Source of the DNA: Prorocentrum cordatum
Lineage: Eukaryota > Sar > Dinophyceae > Prorocentrales > Prorocentraceae
DNA: 64,000 nucleotides
Direction of reading: 5' to 3'
Assembly (NCBI GenBank): GCA_963575745.1
Contig: CAUYUJ010020581.1
Coordinates: forward strand, 16,001-80,000
Shown here: one piece after another, positions 43,147 through 54,734 of the stretch
Layout of the letters: every line of letters starts with the position of its first letter
Position numbering within the stretch: the first letter of the stretch is position 1
Made by a program: the position numbers and the translations under genes
The notes under the pieces: generated by a model
The model's input: only the letters and a program-made list of their open reading frames with translations
Database searches by the model: none
What the model was told of the DNA's origin: nothing

Positions 43147-43433
43147 AACCCTGGGATATACGATGGGGGGCGTCCAACCCTGGGATATACGATGGGGTGT
43201 GTGTCTGGAAAGCAGCGGGGCGCGGCGCTCATGCTTCCTCGCCAGATCGTCGACAACAGGGTCGCGCGCGAGCGGGAGAAAGCTATCGCCAAAGCTCCGC
43301 GCGGATTTCGCTCAACGGGGTCGCGCGCGAGTGGGCGAAAACTATCTCCAAAGCGCCGCGCGGGCTTCGCCCAACGGGGTCGCGCGCGAGTGGGAGAAAG
43401 CTATCGCCAAAGCGCTGCGCGGATTTCGCGACT
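43147..43433. repeat. Two small tandem repeats
   Basis: A phrase with ACCCTGGGATATACGATGGG occurs twice, 29 bp apart (43147-43197). Then a 59-bp unit beginning GGTCGCGCGCGAG occurs three times (43260, 43319, 43378), with a decayed fourth start near 43470. Confidence 0.85.
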
Positions 43434-44185
43434 GAAAGTGGCTCGATCGCTGGAAGCAGGGCCGCGCCCGAGCGGGCGAAGCCCAAACACCGTGCAAACG
43501 TCGCATGAACATGCTGCTCTCTCTTGGCAAGGCAAGTCTGGCCGGACGACTCGAAGAGCCGCACGCCCCATTAATGGAGACACGAACGAAGACCGTGATA
43601 AGCTGTGCAAAATACGAATCACACCCCTCAGGGACAGAATGCTCGGCGTCGCGCGCGGCGATGATGCCGCGGTTGCGCCCTCGATTGAGCAGCTGCACGG
43701 CAACACACAACTTCTTGCACACCGCGGGGTATATTTCGTTCGCGAAACCGCCGAGAAGCGGCAGCGGGCCGTGCGCCAGCGGACGACATGCCGTTCGCAC
43801 CCAGGCGCCGCGCCGATTGGGCACGAAGACGGCAGTGCTGCTCTGGCGCGGTGCACGCCATCCCTCCGCCGCAGTCATCGGGAAGCACGCGGCACGAGAA
43901 AGACGTGCGGAGCTCTCGCCACAACGCCGCGGTGGGGATGTCTTGGAAGCTTCGCTTCCGCCTGCGCGCGGCCCGTCCGCTCCCCTCTTGCCAGGTCATC
44001 GGAGGCGGGGCCGCGCGAGAGCACCTTCTGATCGCTTGATGGGGCTGCGCGCCAGTCCCGAGCTCAAGTTGCGCCAGAATTGGTTCCGGAGCTATGGGAG
44101 GGAGGGTGGGAGCGGCCTGGACACGCTGACTCGCTCGGCCTGGCTATGTGGGCTCCTATCCCTACTCCTCCGCTCGCTCCCCTTC
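43434..44185. other. Unassigned sequence
   Basis: Open frames on both strands have no recognised domain. Confidence 0.35.
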
Positions 44186-44290
44186 GTCGCCATCCTCCTC
44201 CACCTCCTCCTCCCCCTCCTCCACTTCCTCCTCCTCCTCTTCCTCCTCCTCCGCCTTCTCCTGCATCCTCCTCCGCCTCCCCCTGCTCTT
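44186..44290. repeat. CTCC-rich microsatellite
   Basis: TCCTCCTCC and CTCCTCCTC runs; Leu/Pro-rich ORFs across it are artefacts. Confidence 0.9.
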
Positions 44291-44634
44291 ACTCCCATCG
44301 TCTTTCATTCCCATCAACTAGTCCTGCTACCTTGTCCTCCCTCCCTCACCGTCCTCGTCTATATCCGTGGTGTTTGTCTCCCCCTCCGGATCCTCCCCTC
44401 CGCCCCGCCTACACGTCTCCCCCTCTGGCACTTGGCCCGGGAGGCGGCTCCTGCGGCATCCTATTTCTGGTGCTGGGGCATCATCCACTTGGGCTGGCTT
44501 GCCCTCATCGGCACCCCTGATTGCGAGGAGATCCGCCGACCCTGTCGGCGTGTGTGAGGGGCTTTTCCGTTCGAGCCGTCATCTCCGTCATTCTTTGTAC
44601 TCGTCGTCTCTGTCCTTCCCTTTCCCTGGGAGAC

Positions 44635-45480
44635 CTCTTCCCCTGGGCTCCAGCCAAGCCGACCTTGAGCAACCTCGTAATTGAGTCGAAGGGAAGCCCC
44701 TTCCCTTTGATCCCTCCCCCGCCGGGAGGGGGGGGGGGGTAGCGACCCCCCCCCGGGTCAGATACGACGCCCCCCCCTGGGACTCCTCTTCCCCTGGGCT
44801 CCAGCCAAGCCGACCTTGAGCAACCTCGTAATTGAGTCGAAGGGAAGCCCCTTCCCTTTGATCCCTCCCCCGCCGGGAGGGGGGGGGGGGTAGCGACCCC
44901 CCCCCCGGGTCAGATACGACGCCCCCCCCTGGGACTCCTCTTCCCCTGGGCTCCAGCCAAGCCGACCTTGAGCAACCTCGTAATTGAGTCGAAGGGAAGC
45001 CCCTTCCCTTTCATCCCTCCCCCGCCGGGAGGGGGGGGGGGTAGCGACCCCCCCCCCGGGTCAGATACGACGCCCCCCCCTGGGACTCCTCTTCCCCTGG
45101 GCTCCAGCCAAGCCGACCTTGAGCAACCTCGTAATTGAGTCGAAGGGAAGCCCCTTCCCTTTGATCCCTCCCCCGCCGGGAGGGGGGGGGGGTAGCGACC
45201 CCCCCCCCGGGTCAGATACGACGCCCCCCCCTGGGACTCCTCTTCCCCTGGGCTCCAGCCAAGCCGACCTTGAGCAACCTCGTAATTGAGTCGAAGGGAA
45301 GCCCCTTCCCTTTCATTCCTCCCCCGCCGGGAGGGGGGGGGGGGTAGCGGGGGGGGGTAGCGACCCCCCCCCGAGTCAGATACGACGCCCCCCCCCCGTA
45401 CCGACCTTGAGCAACGTCGTCATTGAGTCGAAGGGAAGCCCCTTCCCTTTCCCTTCCCCGACGGGGGGGGGAGAGGAGGT
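44635..45480. repeat. 151-bp tandem repeat with poly-G/poly-C tracts
   Basis: Copies of CTCTTCCCCTGGGCTCCAGC start at 44635, 44786, 44938, 45089 and 45240 (period 151-152 bp). A partial sixth begins near 45394. Each unit has a hairpin-like GGGAAGCCCCTTCCC, a run of 10-13 G, and a run of 8-9 C. Copies are nearly identical, so the array is young. Homopolymer lengths differ between copies. Confidence 0.95.
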
Positions 45481-46964
45481 CCCGGGGGGGGTCCCGGGGG
45501 AGTCCCGGGGAAGTCCCGGGTCAGATACGACACCTCCCTCCCCCACCTTCTCGTCCTTCTCCCCGTTCCCCCAAACCATCCCACAGCCCGTGCCTCTTGC
45601 TGCGCATTGCGAACAGGGTCGGCGGCACCGGCCGTCAGGCCTTCGCAATAGTGTTGGTCAGAGCGAGGGGGCCGAAGGGTCATTCTTTGTCCATGGGTGC
45701 GCGGCTGAAGTGGGATTTCGTGGCCAAGATTCTTGCTGAACTCTCATTCTTGAAAAATAATTATTGTTGATCCCCCTCAACAGTGCACATTGTGTTCTTT
45801 CAATTGAAGTGCCCCCCTCGGGGCTCGCACCAGGCTTTTTATCAGAAGAGCTCTTCCTGCTCAAACTCGGCCCCTGGCCCCCACACTACAACAACAACGG
45901 CTCCCGCCTGATACTTCCTCACAACTGACTCCGCAATCCCACTCTCGTGCGGGACATCCTCACAATCTATGCAGGAATCACGCTCTCGCGTGGGACTTCA
46001 TCGGAATTTATTCAAACGCTGCTCCCTCGACACTCAGGAACCATGTTCTCGCTGTGGCCTTTCTCAAGACTTGCTTGGGAATCGCGCTATCGCTCGAGAG
46101 GTGCCCGCGCGATTCATGCAGGACTTACGCTTCAGCAGCCCGCCTTCTCGACCTGGCCGCCAGGGCCCGCCTTCCCGACCCGCCTGCGAGGGTCTGCCCG
46201 CCCGAACTGCCCGTCCGGTTTTGCCACTTGTTTTCTGATGCAAGCTCCCCCCTCCTGCGAATTTCTCTCGTGCTCCGTTCTTCTCCCTCCCCAGTCCATC
46301 CGTCCTCTCTTCCCCTGTTTAAGGGGCTGCGCTAAATGCACGTGGCGGGTAATGAAAATATACCCCCAAGGGAGGGCGGGTACCGAGGGCTTGGGATATA
46401 CGTGTTGAGTGGCACGCTAGCAGATAGGAGCGAACAGGCTAAAAATTATTGATCTCGAATTAGTGAAGAATAATTATTGTTGACCCCCCTCCGGCGCACA
46501 TTGCGCTTGCTCGATTGAAGTGCCCCTCCTGGGGCTCGCACCTTGCTTTTGTATAAAGCAAGGTCGTGAGGCTCAATGGGCCCCTGGCCCCCCGAACTGC
46601 AACAACAACAACAACGGCTCCCGCCTGATAATTCCTCATACGTTATTGGGCCTCCCCGCTCCCGCATGAGACTTCCTCGCAATTTACTCAAGAATCGCGC
46701 GCTCGCCTGAAAGTTCCTTGCAATTTACTAAAAGCGCCGCGCTCTCGCCATTCAGGAATTGCGCTCTCGCCTTGGACCTCCTTGTAGTTTACTTGGGAAT
46801 CGGGCTCTCGCCCGAGACCTTTGGCGAATTATGCAAGACAGGCGGACACCCAAGGTTTAGGAAACACGTGTTGATTGGCACGCGCGCGTATCAGAGCGAA
46901 CAAGCTTAAAATGTTTGTTATTGCTGCTCATGTCGTGTTTTTGATTGTTGTTCTTACTATTACT

Positions 46965-47154
46965 CGTATTGTTGTTGTTGTTGCTGTTGGTGTTACTGTT
47001 GTATAGGTGTTGTTGTTGTTGCTGTTGTTGTTGTTGTTGCTGTGTGTTGTTGTTGTGTGTTGTTGTGTGTTGTTGTTGCTGCTGCTGCTGCTGTTGTTGT
47101 TGTTGTTGTTGTTGTTGCTGTTGCTGTTGTTGTTGTTGTTGGTGGTGTTGTTGA
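46965..47154. repeat. (GTT)n microsatellite
   Basis: GTT/TTG units with GCT interruptions, at a unit boundary. Confidence 0.95.
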
Positions 47155-47311
47155 ACTCTCATTCTTGAAGAATAATTATTGTTAATCCCCCCCCACCGGT
47201 GCACATTGATTTTTTTCGATTGAAGTGCCACCCCCGGGGCTCGCACCTTGTTTTTCCCAAGGAAAGTCTTCCTGCTCAAACTGTGCCCCTGCCCCCCGGG
47301 CTACAACAACA

Positions 47312-47720
47312 ACGGCTCCCGCCTGAGACTTCCTCGATTTTTACTCAGGACCCCCGCTCCCGCCTGAGACTTCCACGCAATTTACTCAGGAAAGGCGCTC
47401 CCGTCTGAGACTTCCTCGCAATGTAATCAAGACCCCCGCTCCCGCCTGAGACTTCCGTGCAATTTACGTGGGAACGGCGCTCCCGCCTGAGACTTCTTCG
47501 AATTTTACTCAGGACCCCCGCTCCTGCCTGACATTTCCGCGCAATTGACTCAGGAACGGCGCTCCCGCCTGAGACTTCCTCGCAATTTAGTGAAGACCCC
47601 CGCTCCCGCCTGAGACTTCCGTGCAATTTGCTCAGGAACGGCGCTCCCGCTTGAGACTTCCTCGCAACTTAGTCAGGGCCCCCGCTTCCGCCTGAGATTT
47701 CCTCACAATGTACTCAGGAC
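47312..47720. repeat. Minisatellite of ~30-65 bp units
   Basis: GCTCCCGCCTGAGACTTCC followed by (G/T)CAATTTACTCAGGA repeats about twelve times, alternating between a 'GGAACGGC' and a 'AGACCCCC' type junction, so a two-unit higher-order period is visible. Confidence 0.9.
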
Positions 47721-48285
47721 TGCGCTCTCGCGTGCGACGTCCTCACAAATTATTCTGGAATTGCGTTTCGGCGCTCAGGAACCACGCGCGCGCCAAGGAC
47801 GCCTTCACAACGTGGTATCTTCCCTCTTCCTTCGTCCTTCCCCCTCCCCTTCCTCCCACTCTCCCTCGTTCTTCCCCTCCTCCTCTTGCAGGGCCCGCGC
47901 CAATTCCAATGGCGGGCAAAGAGATGTACGCCCCCGAAGGATTGTCCGCCCGTTCCGGTTTGCCCGTACGTCTAAGCCCGCCGGCCCCAGCAAAGAGAAA
48001 TAATCCCCCCGAAAAGGGTGTGTTCGAAGACGAAGAGGGCGGGTATCGCGGGTGCAGGGTATACGTGTTGAATGACTCGCGGGCAAGTAAGAGCGTACAG
48101 CCTTAAAATGGTTGTTGTTGTTGTTGTTGAACATTATTACTTCTAAAGAATAATTATTGTTGGGGCCCCTGGTGCACGACCCCCCCGCCGCGCCTAGGCC
48201 GCAGCCTCATTTTCATCATTTTCGTGAGGAAGTCTCAGGCAAAACGGGGGAGTCCGGATCCGGTTGTGTTGTTACGATCGGTTTT

Positions 48286-48377
48286 CCCTTGCAAAAAATA
48301 AGCTAAAGTGGACATTTCTTGTTCTAACATAACCAAATTTCAAGAATCCCTTGCAAAAAATAAGGTAAAGTGGACAT
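48286..48377. repeat. Direct repeat in an AT-rich pocket
   Basis: CCCTTGCAAAAAATAAG plus TAAAGTGGACATT occurs at 48286 and 48348 (62-bp step), in the only AT-rich stretch of this series (48260-48560). Confidence 0.85.
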
Positions 48378-48890
48378 TCGCGCGCGCAAGGCGAAATCCT
48401 TCCAAAACCTTAGTTTTCGTAGCGATTTTAACATAAAAACATCAAAAAACCAATGGTTTTTCAACAAAAAATTGTCAAAATGTCATCCCGCGCGCTCTTG
48501 CGGATTCGTAGGAAACCCAACACTTTTTAAACATTTCTGTCAAACGGGCTTTTGCGAGCAACTTTTTCGAACTTCTGCAACAACGGTTGCGCACCTGCCA
48601 GGGCCATCATCCCTGTCAAATAATACCATGCGGGACACATTCGTTTTTTCTTCGCGCGCGCACGCCGTCGTCGTCGGCCGCGGGGCCCTGAATAGTAGCC
48701 ACGGTCGTCCGCATGCCACGAAGTGAAGTGTCCGAACGTCATAGGGCGGGAAGCTGGGTGTGGGTGGTGGCGAAGAGTCGTTTGGAAATTTGGTAGAGCT
48801 TGAACCGGCCCCCCCACAAAGTGGGGGTATTGCCCGCCTCCTATGAAAACCCTGGCACTGGTGAGAACGGTGTGTCCCCACGTGCTAGTA

Positions 48891-48893
<3 letters not shown>

Positions 48894-48931
<38 letters not shown>

Positions 48932-48958
48932 GTGTTGTTGTTGTTGTTGTTGTGGTTG
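48894..48958. repeat. (GTT)n microsatellite
   Basis: TTG units at a unit boundary. Confidence 0.95.
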
Positions 48959-49634
48959 AGTTCTCATTTCTGAAGAATAATTATTGTTGATCCCCCCACC
49001 GGTGCATACTGTTTTTCTTTTCAAAGTGTGCCCCTCGACGCTCGCACCCGGTTTTTTGACAGGAAAAATCTTCCTGCTCAAACTGGGCCCCTGGCCCCCG
49101 GGTTACAATAATAACGGCTCCCGCCTGAGACTTCCTTACAATTTAGCCAGGACCCCCGCTCCCGCCCGAGTTTTCCTCGCATTTTATTCAAGAATCGCGC
49201 TCTCGCTTGGGACTTCCTCACAATGTATTCAGGAATCGGTTTCCCGGCGCTCTGGAGTCGCGCTCTCGCTGGAGACTTGCTTGCAACTTACTGAAGAATG
49301 GCCTTGCGTTGGGATTTCCTGCAATTTGCCCAAGCGCCGCGCTCCCGACACCCAGGCAACCAGGAGTCGCGCCCGTTGTGGCCCCATGTGCATGCCCTTC
49401 GTGGCCCCGCTGTCGCCCTTCGTGTTCCCCTCACTGTCCTACGTGGCCCAGTTGCTACCCTCAGTGGCCCCATAGTTGCCTTCAGTGGCCCCGCATTATC
49501 TGCACTTCGTGGCCCCCGCTCGTTCGCGCTCTTCGTGGCCCCATACGCATCCCCTTCGTGTCCCCGCTGTCGCCCTTCGTGGCCTACTTCGTGCCCTTCG
49601 TGGCTCTGCTGTCGTTCTCTCTCGCTCTCTCTTT

Positions 49635-49647
49635 CGCTCGTCGTCGC

Positions 49648-49688
<41 letters not shown>

Positions 49689-49692
49689 TCGT
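49635..49692. repeat. (GTC)n microsatellite
   Basis: GTC units with GCC interruptions inside the last macrosatellite unit. Confidence 0.9.
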
Positions 49693-49936
49693 GGTCGGTC
49701 CCCTGCCCGTCCCTCTTGGGGTCGGGTCGACGGTCCGCGGCCGCCCCGCCGATCAGCGCTGCCGCTGGCCAGGCCGACGGTCCGCGGCCGCCCCGCCGAT
49801 TGCCAGGGCCCAGCCTGCAGGTAAGAAAGGTATCCCCCCCAAGAGGGGTTCGATCGAAGACGAAGAGCGCGGGTATCGAGGGTTTGGGAAATACGCGATA
49901 TTGGACACTGGAGCATATAAGGGCGAACGGTCTTAA

Positions 49937-50135
49937 GATTATTGTTGTTGTTGTTGTTGTTGTTGGTGTTGTTGTTGTTGTTGTTGTTGGTGTTGTTGTT
50001 GTTGTTGTTGATGTTGTATTTGTCTTCGTCTTCGCCCGCGACCCTCTCCGCAACCCGCCCGCGACCCAACCCGCGACCCGCCCGCGACCCACCCGCGACC
50101 CACCCCGCGACCCACCCGCGACACAGCCCTCGTCC
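49937..50135. repeat. (GTT)n microsatellite followed by a CGACCCACC minisatellite
   Basis: GTT units to 50015, then CCCGCGACCCACC-like words to 50135. The same pair, reversed, lies at 24357-24510. Confidence 0.9.
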
Positions 50136-51077
50136 GCCCCCTCGCTCTTGTCTGCCACCGCGGGGTGCTGCGCAAGGTCATAACTTGAGGTTCCCTGCCT
50201 CGGGCGGCCCGCTGGCGACCCACCCGCTGCTCGAGCGATGCTCGTTTGCCCCTGCCCGCCTCCGCAGTGCCTACCGCAAGCCTGAAGGCAGCGTGGCGAG
50301 GCACGGCACTCGGGAGGACGGGACAGGACAGGACGCTGAGCACGTGCCGTGCGCGCGCGCGGCGACGTTGCCCTGAGGGCTCAGCGGAAGTTGATCAGCC
50401 CATCTCGTTAATGGGCGTCCGCGGGCTCTGTGCCCGTCAGGCTCCCAGCTCTGGACTCCTCATGCCCAGCGCTCACGGTTCATCTTGCCCAACATTTGAC
50501 TCCAACACTGCAGCCTGGAATTGTGCTCTTCGGTCAAGCCGGATACGCCGTGCTCCTCCCTGAGCGTTCGTGCTTCAGATGTGACGCGCTGGGCTGGGTG
50601 CCATGGTTGACGTGGTTCGGCGTGGCGCCCGACCAGGGCTCACAGAACACGAGAACCATCTCGAACGCACTCGTACGACAAGAAAGACGCCGTAGGGATG
50701 ACGACCAGAAACACCGAGAAGCACATAATCAAATGCAGTTGCCGTGATTAAAACCATCAGTAGATCCAATGGCTAGACGCCCCAGGGCAAGAGTGACCTT
50801 TGGTGCGCGGCCGAAGGGAAGCCCCCTTGGGGACACCACCAGGCGCGCAAGCCGCTGCTATCGCATCGCGTTCAGCGATCGGGGGGCCCAGTGGGCCCGC
50901 ATCAAACGTCACTCCAACGACAGGTCATCTTTACGTGTAGCCGAACCCCGTGTGCCAAGGTACTACGGTTGCGACGACGCGCCGAGGAACCTGGCAACCG
51001 CACTTCGGCCTCCTCGCAACCTCCTCCTCGAGGTCCTGCAGGTCCCGGCGGTACCTCCGCGTCGCCCTCGTCGCCCA
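50136..51077. other. Unassigned sequence
   Basis: No recognisable domain in any frame. Confidence 0.35.
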
Positions 51078-51149
<72 letters not shown>

Positions 51150-51380
51150 GGTCGTCATCGGCGTCGTTGTCATCCTCCTCGTCGTCGTCGTCGTCGTGTG
51201 GTGGTGGTGGTGGTGGTGGTGGTGGTGGTGGTGGTGGTGGTGGTGGTTGTCGTCGTCGTCGTCGTCGTTGTCGTGGTCGTCGTTGTTGTTGTTGTGCATG
51301 TCGTCGTCGTCCGCGTCGTCCTCGTCGTCGTCGTCGTCCTCGTCGCCGTTGTCGAAGGCGGCGGCGGCGGCGGGGGGGGG
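51078..51380. repeat. Compound (GTC)n / (TGG)n microsatellite
   Basis: GTC run to ~51195, TGG run 51198-51247, then mixed GTC/GTT/GGC to a G8 tract. All long ORFs here are repeat artefacts. Confidence 0.95.
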
Positions 51381-51581
51381 AGCAAATGTGGGAAGGAGGA
51401 CGGAGGATGAGGAGGTGAAGGGAGGAATGGCGAGGAGGGGAGCCAAGAAGGGATGGGCGGGGAGGGATAGGATGTCATATGTGATGCGAACGCACAGAAG
51501 GGGAGACGGGACGGGAGGGGAACGCAGGAGAAAGGAGAGGGGAAGATGAGGATGACGGAGGAGGAATGAGATGGAGGAGGG

Positions 51582-51638
51582 GGAAGGGCGATGATGACGA
51601 GGGCTGGTGCCACCAGCCCTCGTCATCATCGCCCTTCC
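51582..51638. repeat. 57-nt near-perfect palindrome
   Basis: Arms of 28 nt around a single C at 51610; GGGCTGGTG and CACCAGCCC form the tip. A second 15-nt palindrome, CCACCAGCCTGGTGG, follows at 51637-51651. Confidence 0.95.
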
Positions 51639-51774
51639 ACCAGCCTGGTGGCGGAGGAAGAAGGAGGTATATAGAACAGAAGGGTGAAGAGTGAAGAGGA
51701 GGAGGAGGAGGAAGGGAGGGAGAAGGGACTGGGAGAGGAGAAGAAGGTGCGGCGTTGTGCCACGGATCCTGGAC

Positions 51775-51796
51775 TCCGTAGCCATTTAGGCTCAAG
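51775..51796 (+). other. Dinoflagellate spliced-leader sequence (relic, or SL RNA-like copy)
   Basis: Matches the 22-nt dinoflagellate spliced leader at 21 positions, starting with T then CCGTAGCCATTT and ending GGCTCAAG. The only change is T to A in the T-run (the ATTTTGG box becomes ATTTAGG). A GT follows directly, and CTCAAG can pair with CTTGAG 4 nt downstream. Genomic leader copies usually mark genes that re-entered the genome as trans-spliced cDNA. The GT and stem are instead what an SL RNA gene would have. A decayed relic is more likely because of the changed box. Confidence 0.8.
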
Positions 51797-53870
51797 GTGG
51801 CTTGAGCGGCTCGGGCGGCGCAGCACCCCCTGCCAGCGGCCGCGCGGGGCGCGGTGGTTGCGGCAGCAGCGCGGCCGGGGCGGGCCAATGTTCGACGGGC
51901 CCTGCGGGGCGGGCGCGCCTCTCGCCAGGGCTCGAGTAGGGGATCGACTAATTACAGAACTCATTTACCCCCAAATGGACTTGTCGTCGAATCTTCGAAC
52001 ATCCTCCACGCACTCTTCATGGGTTCGACAACAAAAATCAGGTTTGGGGCAGATCAATTCTGTAGTCGAACCCCTGCTCGAAAGGGTGACCTGGGGATGG
52101 CTCGCGGTGCCATTTCCCCCAGCGCTGGGCTGCTGGGAGCTGCCCGGATCTGGCGGAGGCGGCCGAAAGCCCTTGGCGCCTACCAGGCCCAGTGGGCGGG
52201 CAGGCGCCGCAGCTGGCGCGCCGACGCCCGCCGCCTATGGAGTGCAGGGCCCACCAACCCTCCGCGGCGGCGCTGGGGGAGCGGTGCTATGGGCTCGAGG
52301 GTTGGCGCGTGGCCGCCCCCTGCAGCTCGGAGGGACCCCGACCGACGGCGGCGCCTGGCCGGAGCACCCCGTCGACGGCCTGGCCGCAGCGCACGCTGGC
52401 CGCGACGCAGCTGACGCCGGCAGGCCAGCTCCGCGGGCGGCGGGTGGGCCCCTGCGGCTCCTCCGACGAGCCGGCAGCTGGCAGCCCCGCCGGAGAGCGA
52501 CGGCGCGGGCAAAGTCCCCGCGAGCCAGCTCCGGGGCGACTGGCGCGCAGCTTTCGCGCGGCTGCTACTGGGCGCCGCTTGCGCCAGCACAGGCACCGGG
52601 TGTGCAGGAGCCCGCGCGGTAGCCGGAGCCGCTCCGCACGGTCGGCGCTCCGCTGGCGGCGCCGCGCCCGGGCGCGCAGGCGCGGACGGCCAGCGCGGCG
52701 GCAGCGGCGACGCCAGCACACCGCCGGGGCCGCAGCTCCCAGCTCCAGCTTGGGCGCGCCACTCCTGGTGGCGGGAACGCTCCTCGCAGCCGCGCCGCAG
52801 GCGGCGCCAGCGGCGGCCGGGGCGCCGACAAAGGCGGCGCTGGCACTGGCTGGAGCGGGCGCGGCAAGGGAGCCAGCAGCGGCGGCGCCAGCGGCAGGGC
52901 GCAGCCGCGCGGGAAGCAGCTCGGGAAACACCTCGAGAAACACCTCGGACAGCAGCCTGGCGCCGACAGCGGCACCGCGAGCGCCGGGAGTCGGAGGCGG
53001 CGCCAGCGGGGGCGCCGCAGCGGCCACTGGCACCGAGAGCGACCCCGGGCCCGCCACCTCCTGCGGCGGCAGCCGCCGTGGCGGCAGCCCTCATGGCACA
53101 CGGAGGTCGCCGGCCAGGGTCCGCGCCGCCACCGCCAGCTCACGGCCGCGAGCGGCTGCCGGTGCCGCCGGTGGAGCGTGGAGCCCGACGCTGGTGACCA
53201 CGGCATCGAGGCAGAGTACGACCTCGACTGGTCGGCCGCTGGCGGCGCCGCGGCTACCGCGGTGCACTCAATCGCCAGGGCACACGCCGCGGGGGCGCTC
53301 CCGGACTGGCTCGGCTCCCGCAAAGCAGCGGTGGCGACCCAGCCGCGGCAGCTCGGCGCGCCGCGGGCGCAGGCGGCGCCCGCGTGAAGCGCGAGCGCTG
53401 GGCCGACGCTGCTGAAGACAGCGCCGAGGATGGCCCTGGCGTCAGAGCTTGGCAGCCGACCCAGCCAGGCGACAGCGCGCTAGCTGGGCCCCGCGCCTGC
53501 GCGGGCGACGGCGCCAGAGGGGCGCAGGCGGGCGCGCTGCGGCAGCGGGCGACCCCGCCGCCAATGTGCCCGCAGCGATCCTCGCCGCAGCCACGGCCCT
53601 GCCGATCGCCCCAGAATGGCAGGGTGGCGCAAATGCGCCGCCGCCCGACGCCGGGCGCTGAGCGCTGCTCGCGCTGGCTCGGCCGCTGCGCTGCTGCGGC
53701 CCCCCTGGCGGCGGGCAACTCGACAGCGGCGGAGGCGTCGACGCGGCGGGCCGCCGCGGCGCCTTGGGTCTGAATTGGCCTCGCCGGGTGAGGGCGCCCC
53801 CTGCTGGCCCTCGGCCCCCCCCCCTCCCGCTGCCCCCCCTCCCCCGCGCCGCTTCCTGTCGTTCGTCTGT
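51797..53870 (+). other. Alanine/arginine-rich open region downstream of the spliced-leader relic, gene unresolved
   Basis: All six frames are largely open because GC content is very high. On the plus strand, segments such as EAEYDLDWSAAGG (~53205-53245) and DLSSNLRTSSTHSSW (~51980) look less repeat-like and follow the leader copy in the same direction. No domain was recognised and no single ORF can be chosen. Confidence 0.3.
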
Positions 53871-54569
53871 CGTCAATCGCTAGTCTGCCGTGTCGTGCCA
53901 TGGTGCTCCCTGTGCGCTGGTGTGGACAATGCCACGCATCCTGGAAACACGTAGGAGGAAGGCGGACGAGTTGGCGAATGACGAGGGGGCAGGGTCGCCT
54001 GTCACCAGGCGAAGCGCAAACAAGATAATGCGCTGTGGCAGGAACAAGCCTGCAGCCGCCTGTGGGCCCCCCTGCACCCTTGGCGGGAAGAGGGACGAGG
54101 ATGCGGAGAAAGGTGGATGATAATGAGGAGGGGGTGAGGATGGGATGAGGACCAAAGGAAGGTGAAGGAGGAGGATCAAACAACGAACGGATGAAAATAA
54201 TGAGCCGGATGATTTAAAGAAAGAGGGGAAGCGGCATCCTGTCGCAATCACTGGAAACGGTGAGGAGAGGAAACACGAAACGAAACAAGCCATGACTCTT
54301 AAGACCATCACCGCAATCGCTTGGACTAGCACGAGCTACCCTGGCACACTTCAAACATCCGGGCCGACAAACGATCGCTTGCGGCAAACTTCGAAACATT
54401 GACCTGCACCGTGCCGTAAACGTGCCTGCTGGTCTCCTGCATTGCGAGCGTATGCTGTCGCATTTCTCTGTCCTGTCAGGTCTCTTGTTTCCTGTCGTTT
54501 GTCTGTCAAGGCCTGCCTACTCCCTGTTGTCCACTCGGGGGCCCTCAGTGTCACCGCCCAAAGAAATTA
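53871..54569. other. Unassigned sequence
   Basis: Moderate GC, no domain recognised. CTGTCGTTTGTCTGTC-like text occurs at ~53860 and ~54490, a small dispersed duplication. Confidence 0.35.
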
Positions 54570-54625
54570 TGCGTGTGTGTGTGTTTGTTTGTGTGTATGT
54601 CTGTGTCTGTGTCTGTGTCTGTGGG
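54570..54625. repeat. GT/CTGTGT microsatellite
   Basis: GTGTGT followed by TGTGTC units. Confidence 0.9.
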
Positions 54626-54734
54626 TTTCAGCATCCTGGCCGCACAAAGTTGCCCCGGAACTACGGGACGCTGCAGGGCGGCTAAGAGGACACAAAAGGC
54701 TTTCAGGAGCACGCCCAGAGAGCCCCGAGCGGGC

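Larger units (their letters stand above)
45750..50035. repeat. Macrosatellite-like series of five ~0.7-1 kb units
   Basis: The phrase GAATAATTATTGTTGATCCC recurs at about 45756, 46468, 47170, 48148 and 48974. After most of them come GAAGTGCCCC...GGGGCTCGCACC, then CTCCCGCCTGAGACTTCCTC words. Units end in a phrase like GGGTATCG...ATACGTGTTG...GAGCG...CTTAA and a GTT microsatellite (46.4, 46.9, 48.1 and 49.9 kb). The fourth unit is the most divergent. No ORF is conserved between units, so this looks non-coding. Confidence 0.8.

Noticed and set aside
47312-47720. CRISPR-like array
   Set aside because: The intervening segments are themselves repeats and the context is eukaryotic; it is a minisatellite.
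51775-51830. Functional SL RNA gene
   Set aside because: The Sm-type ATTTTGG box is changed and no tandem copies or 5S genes are nearby; relic preferred, though not excluded.
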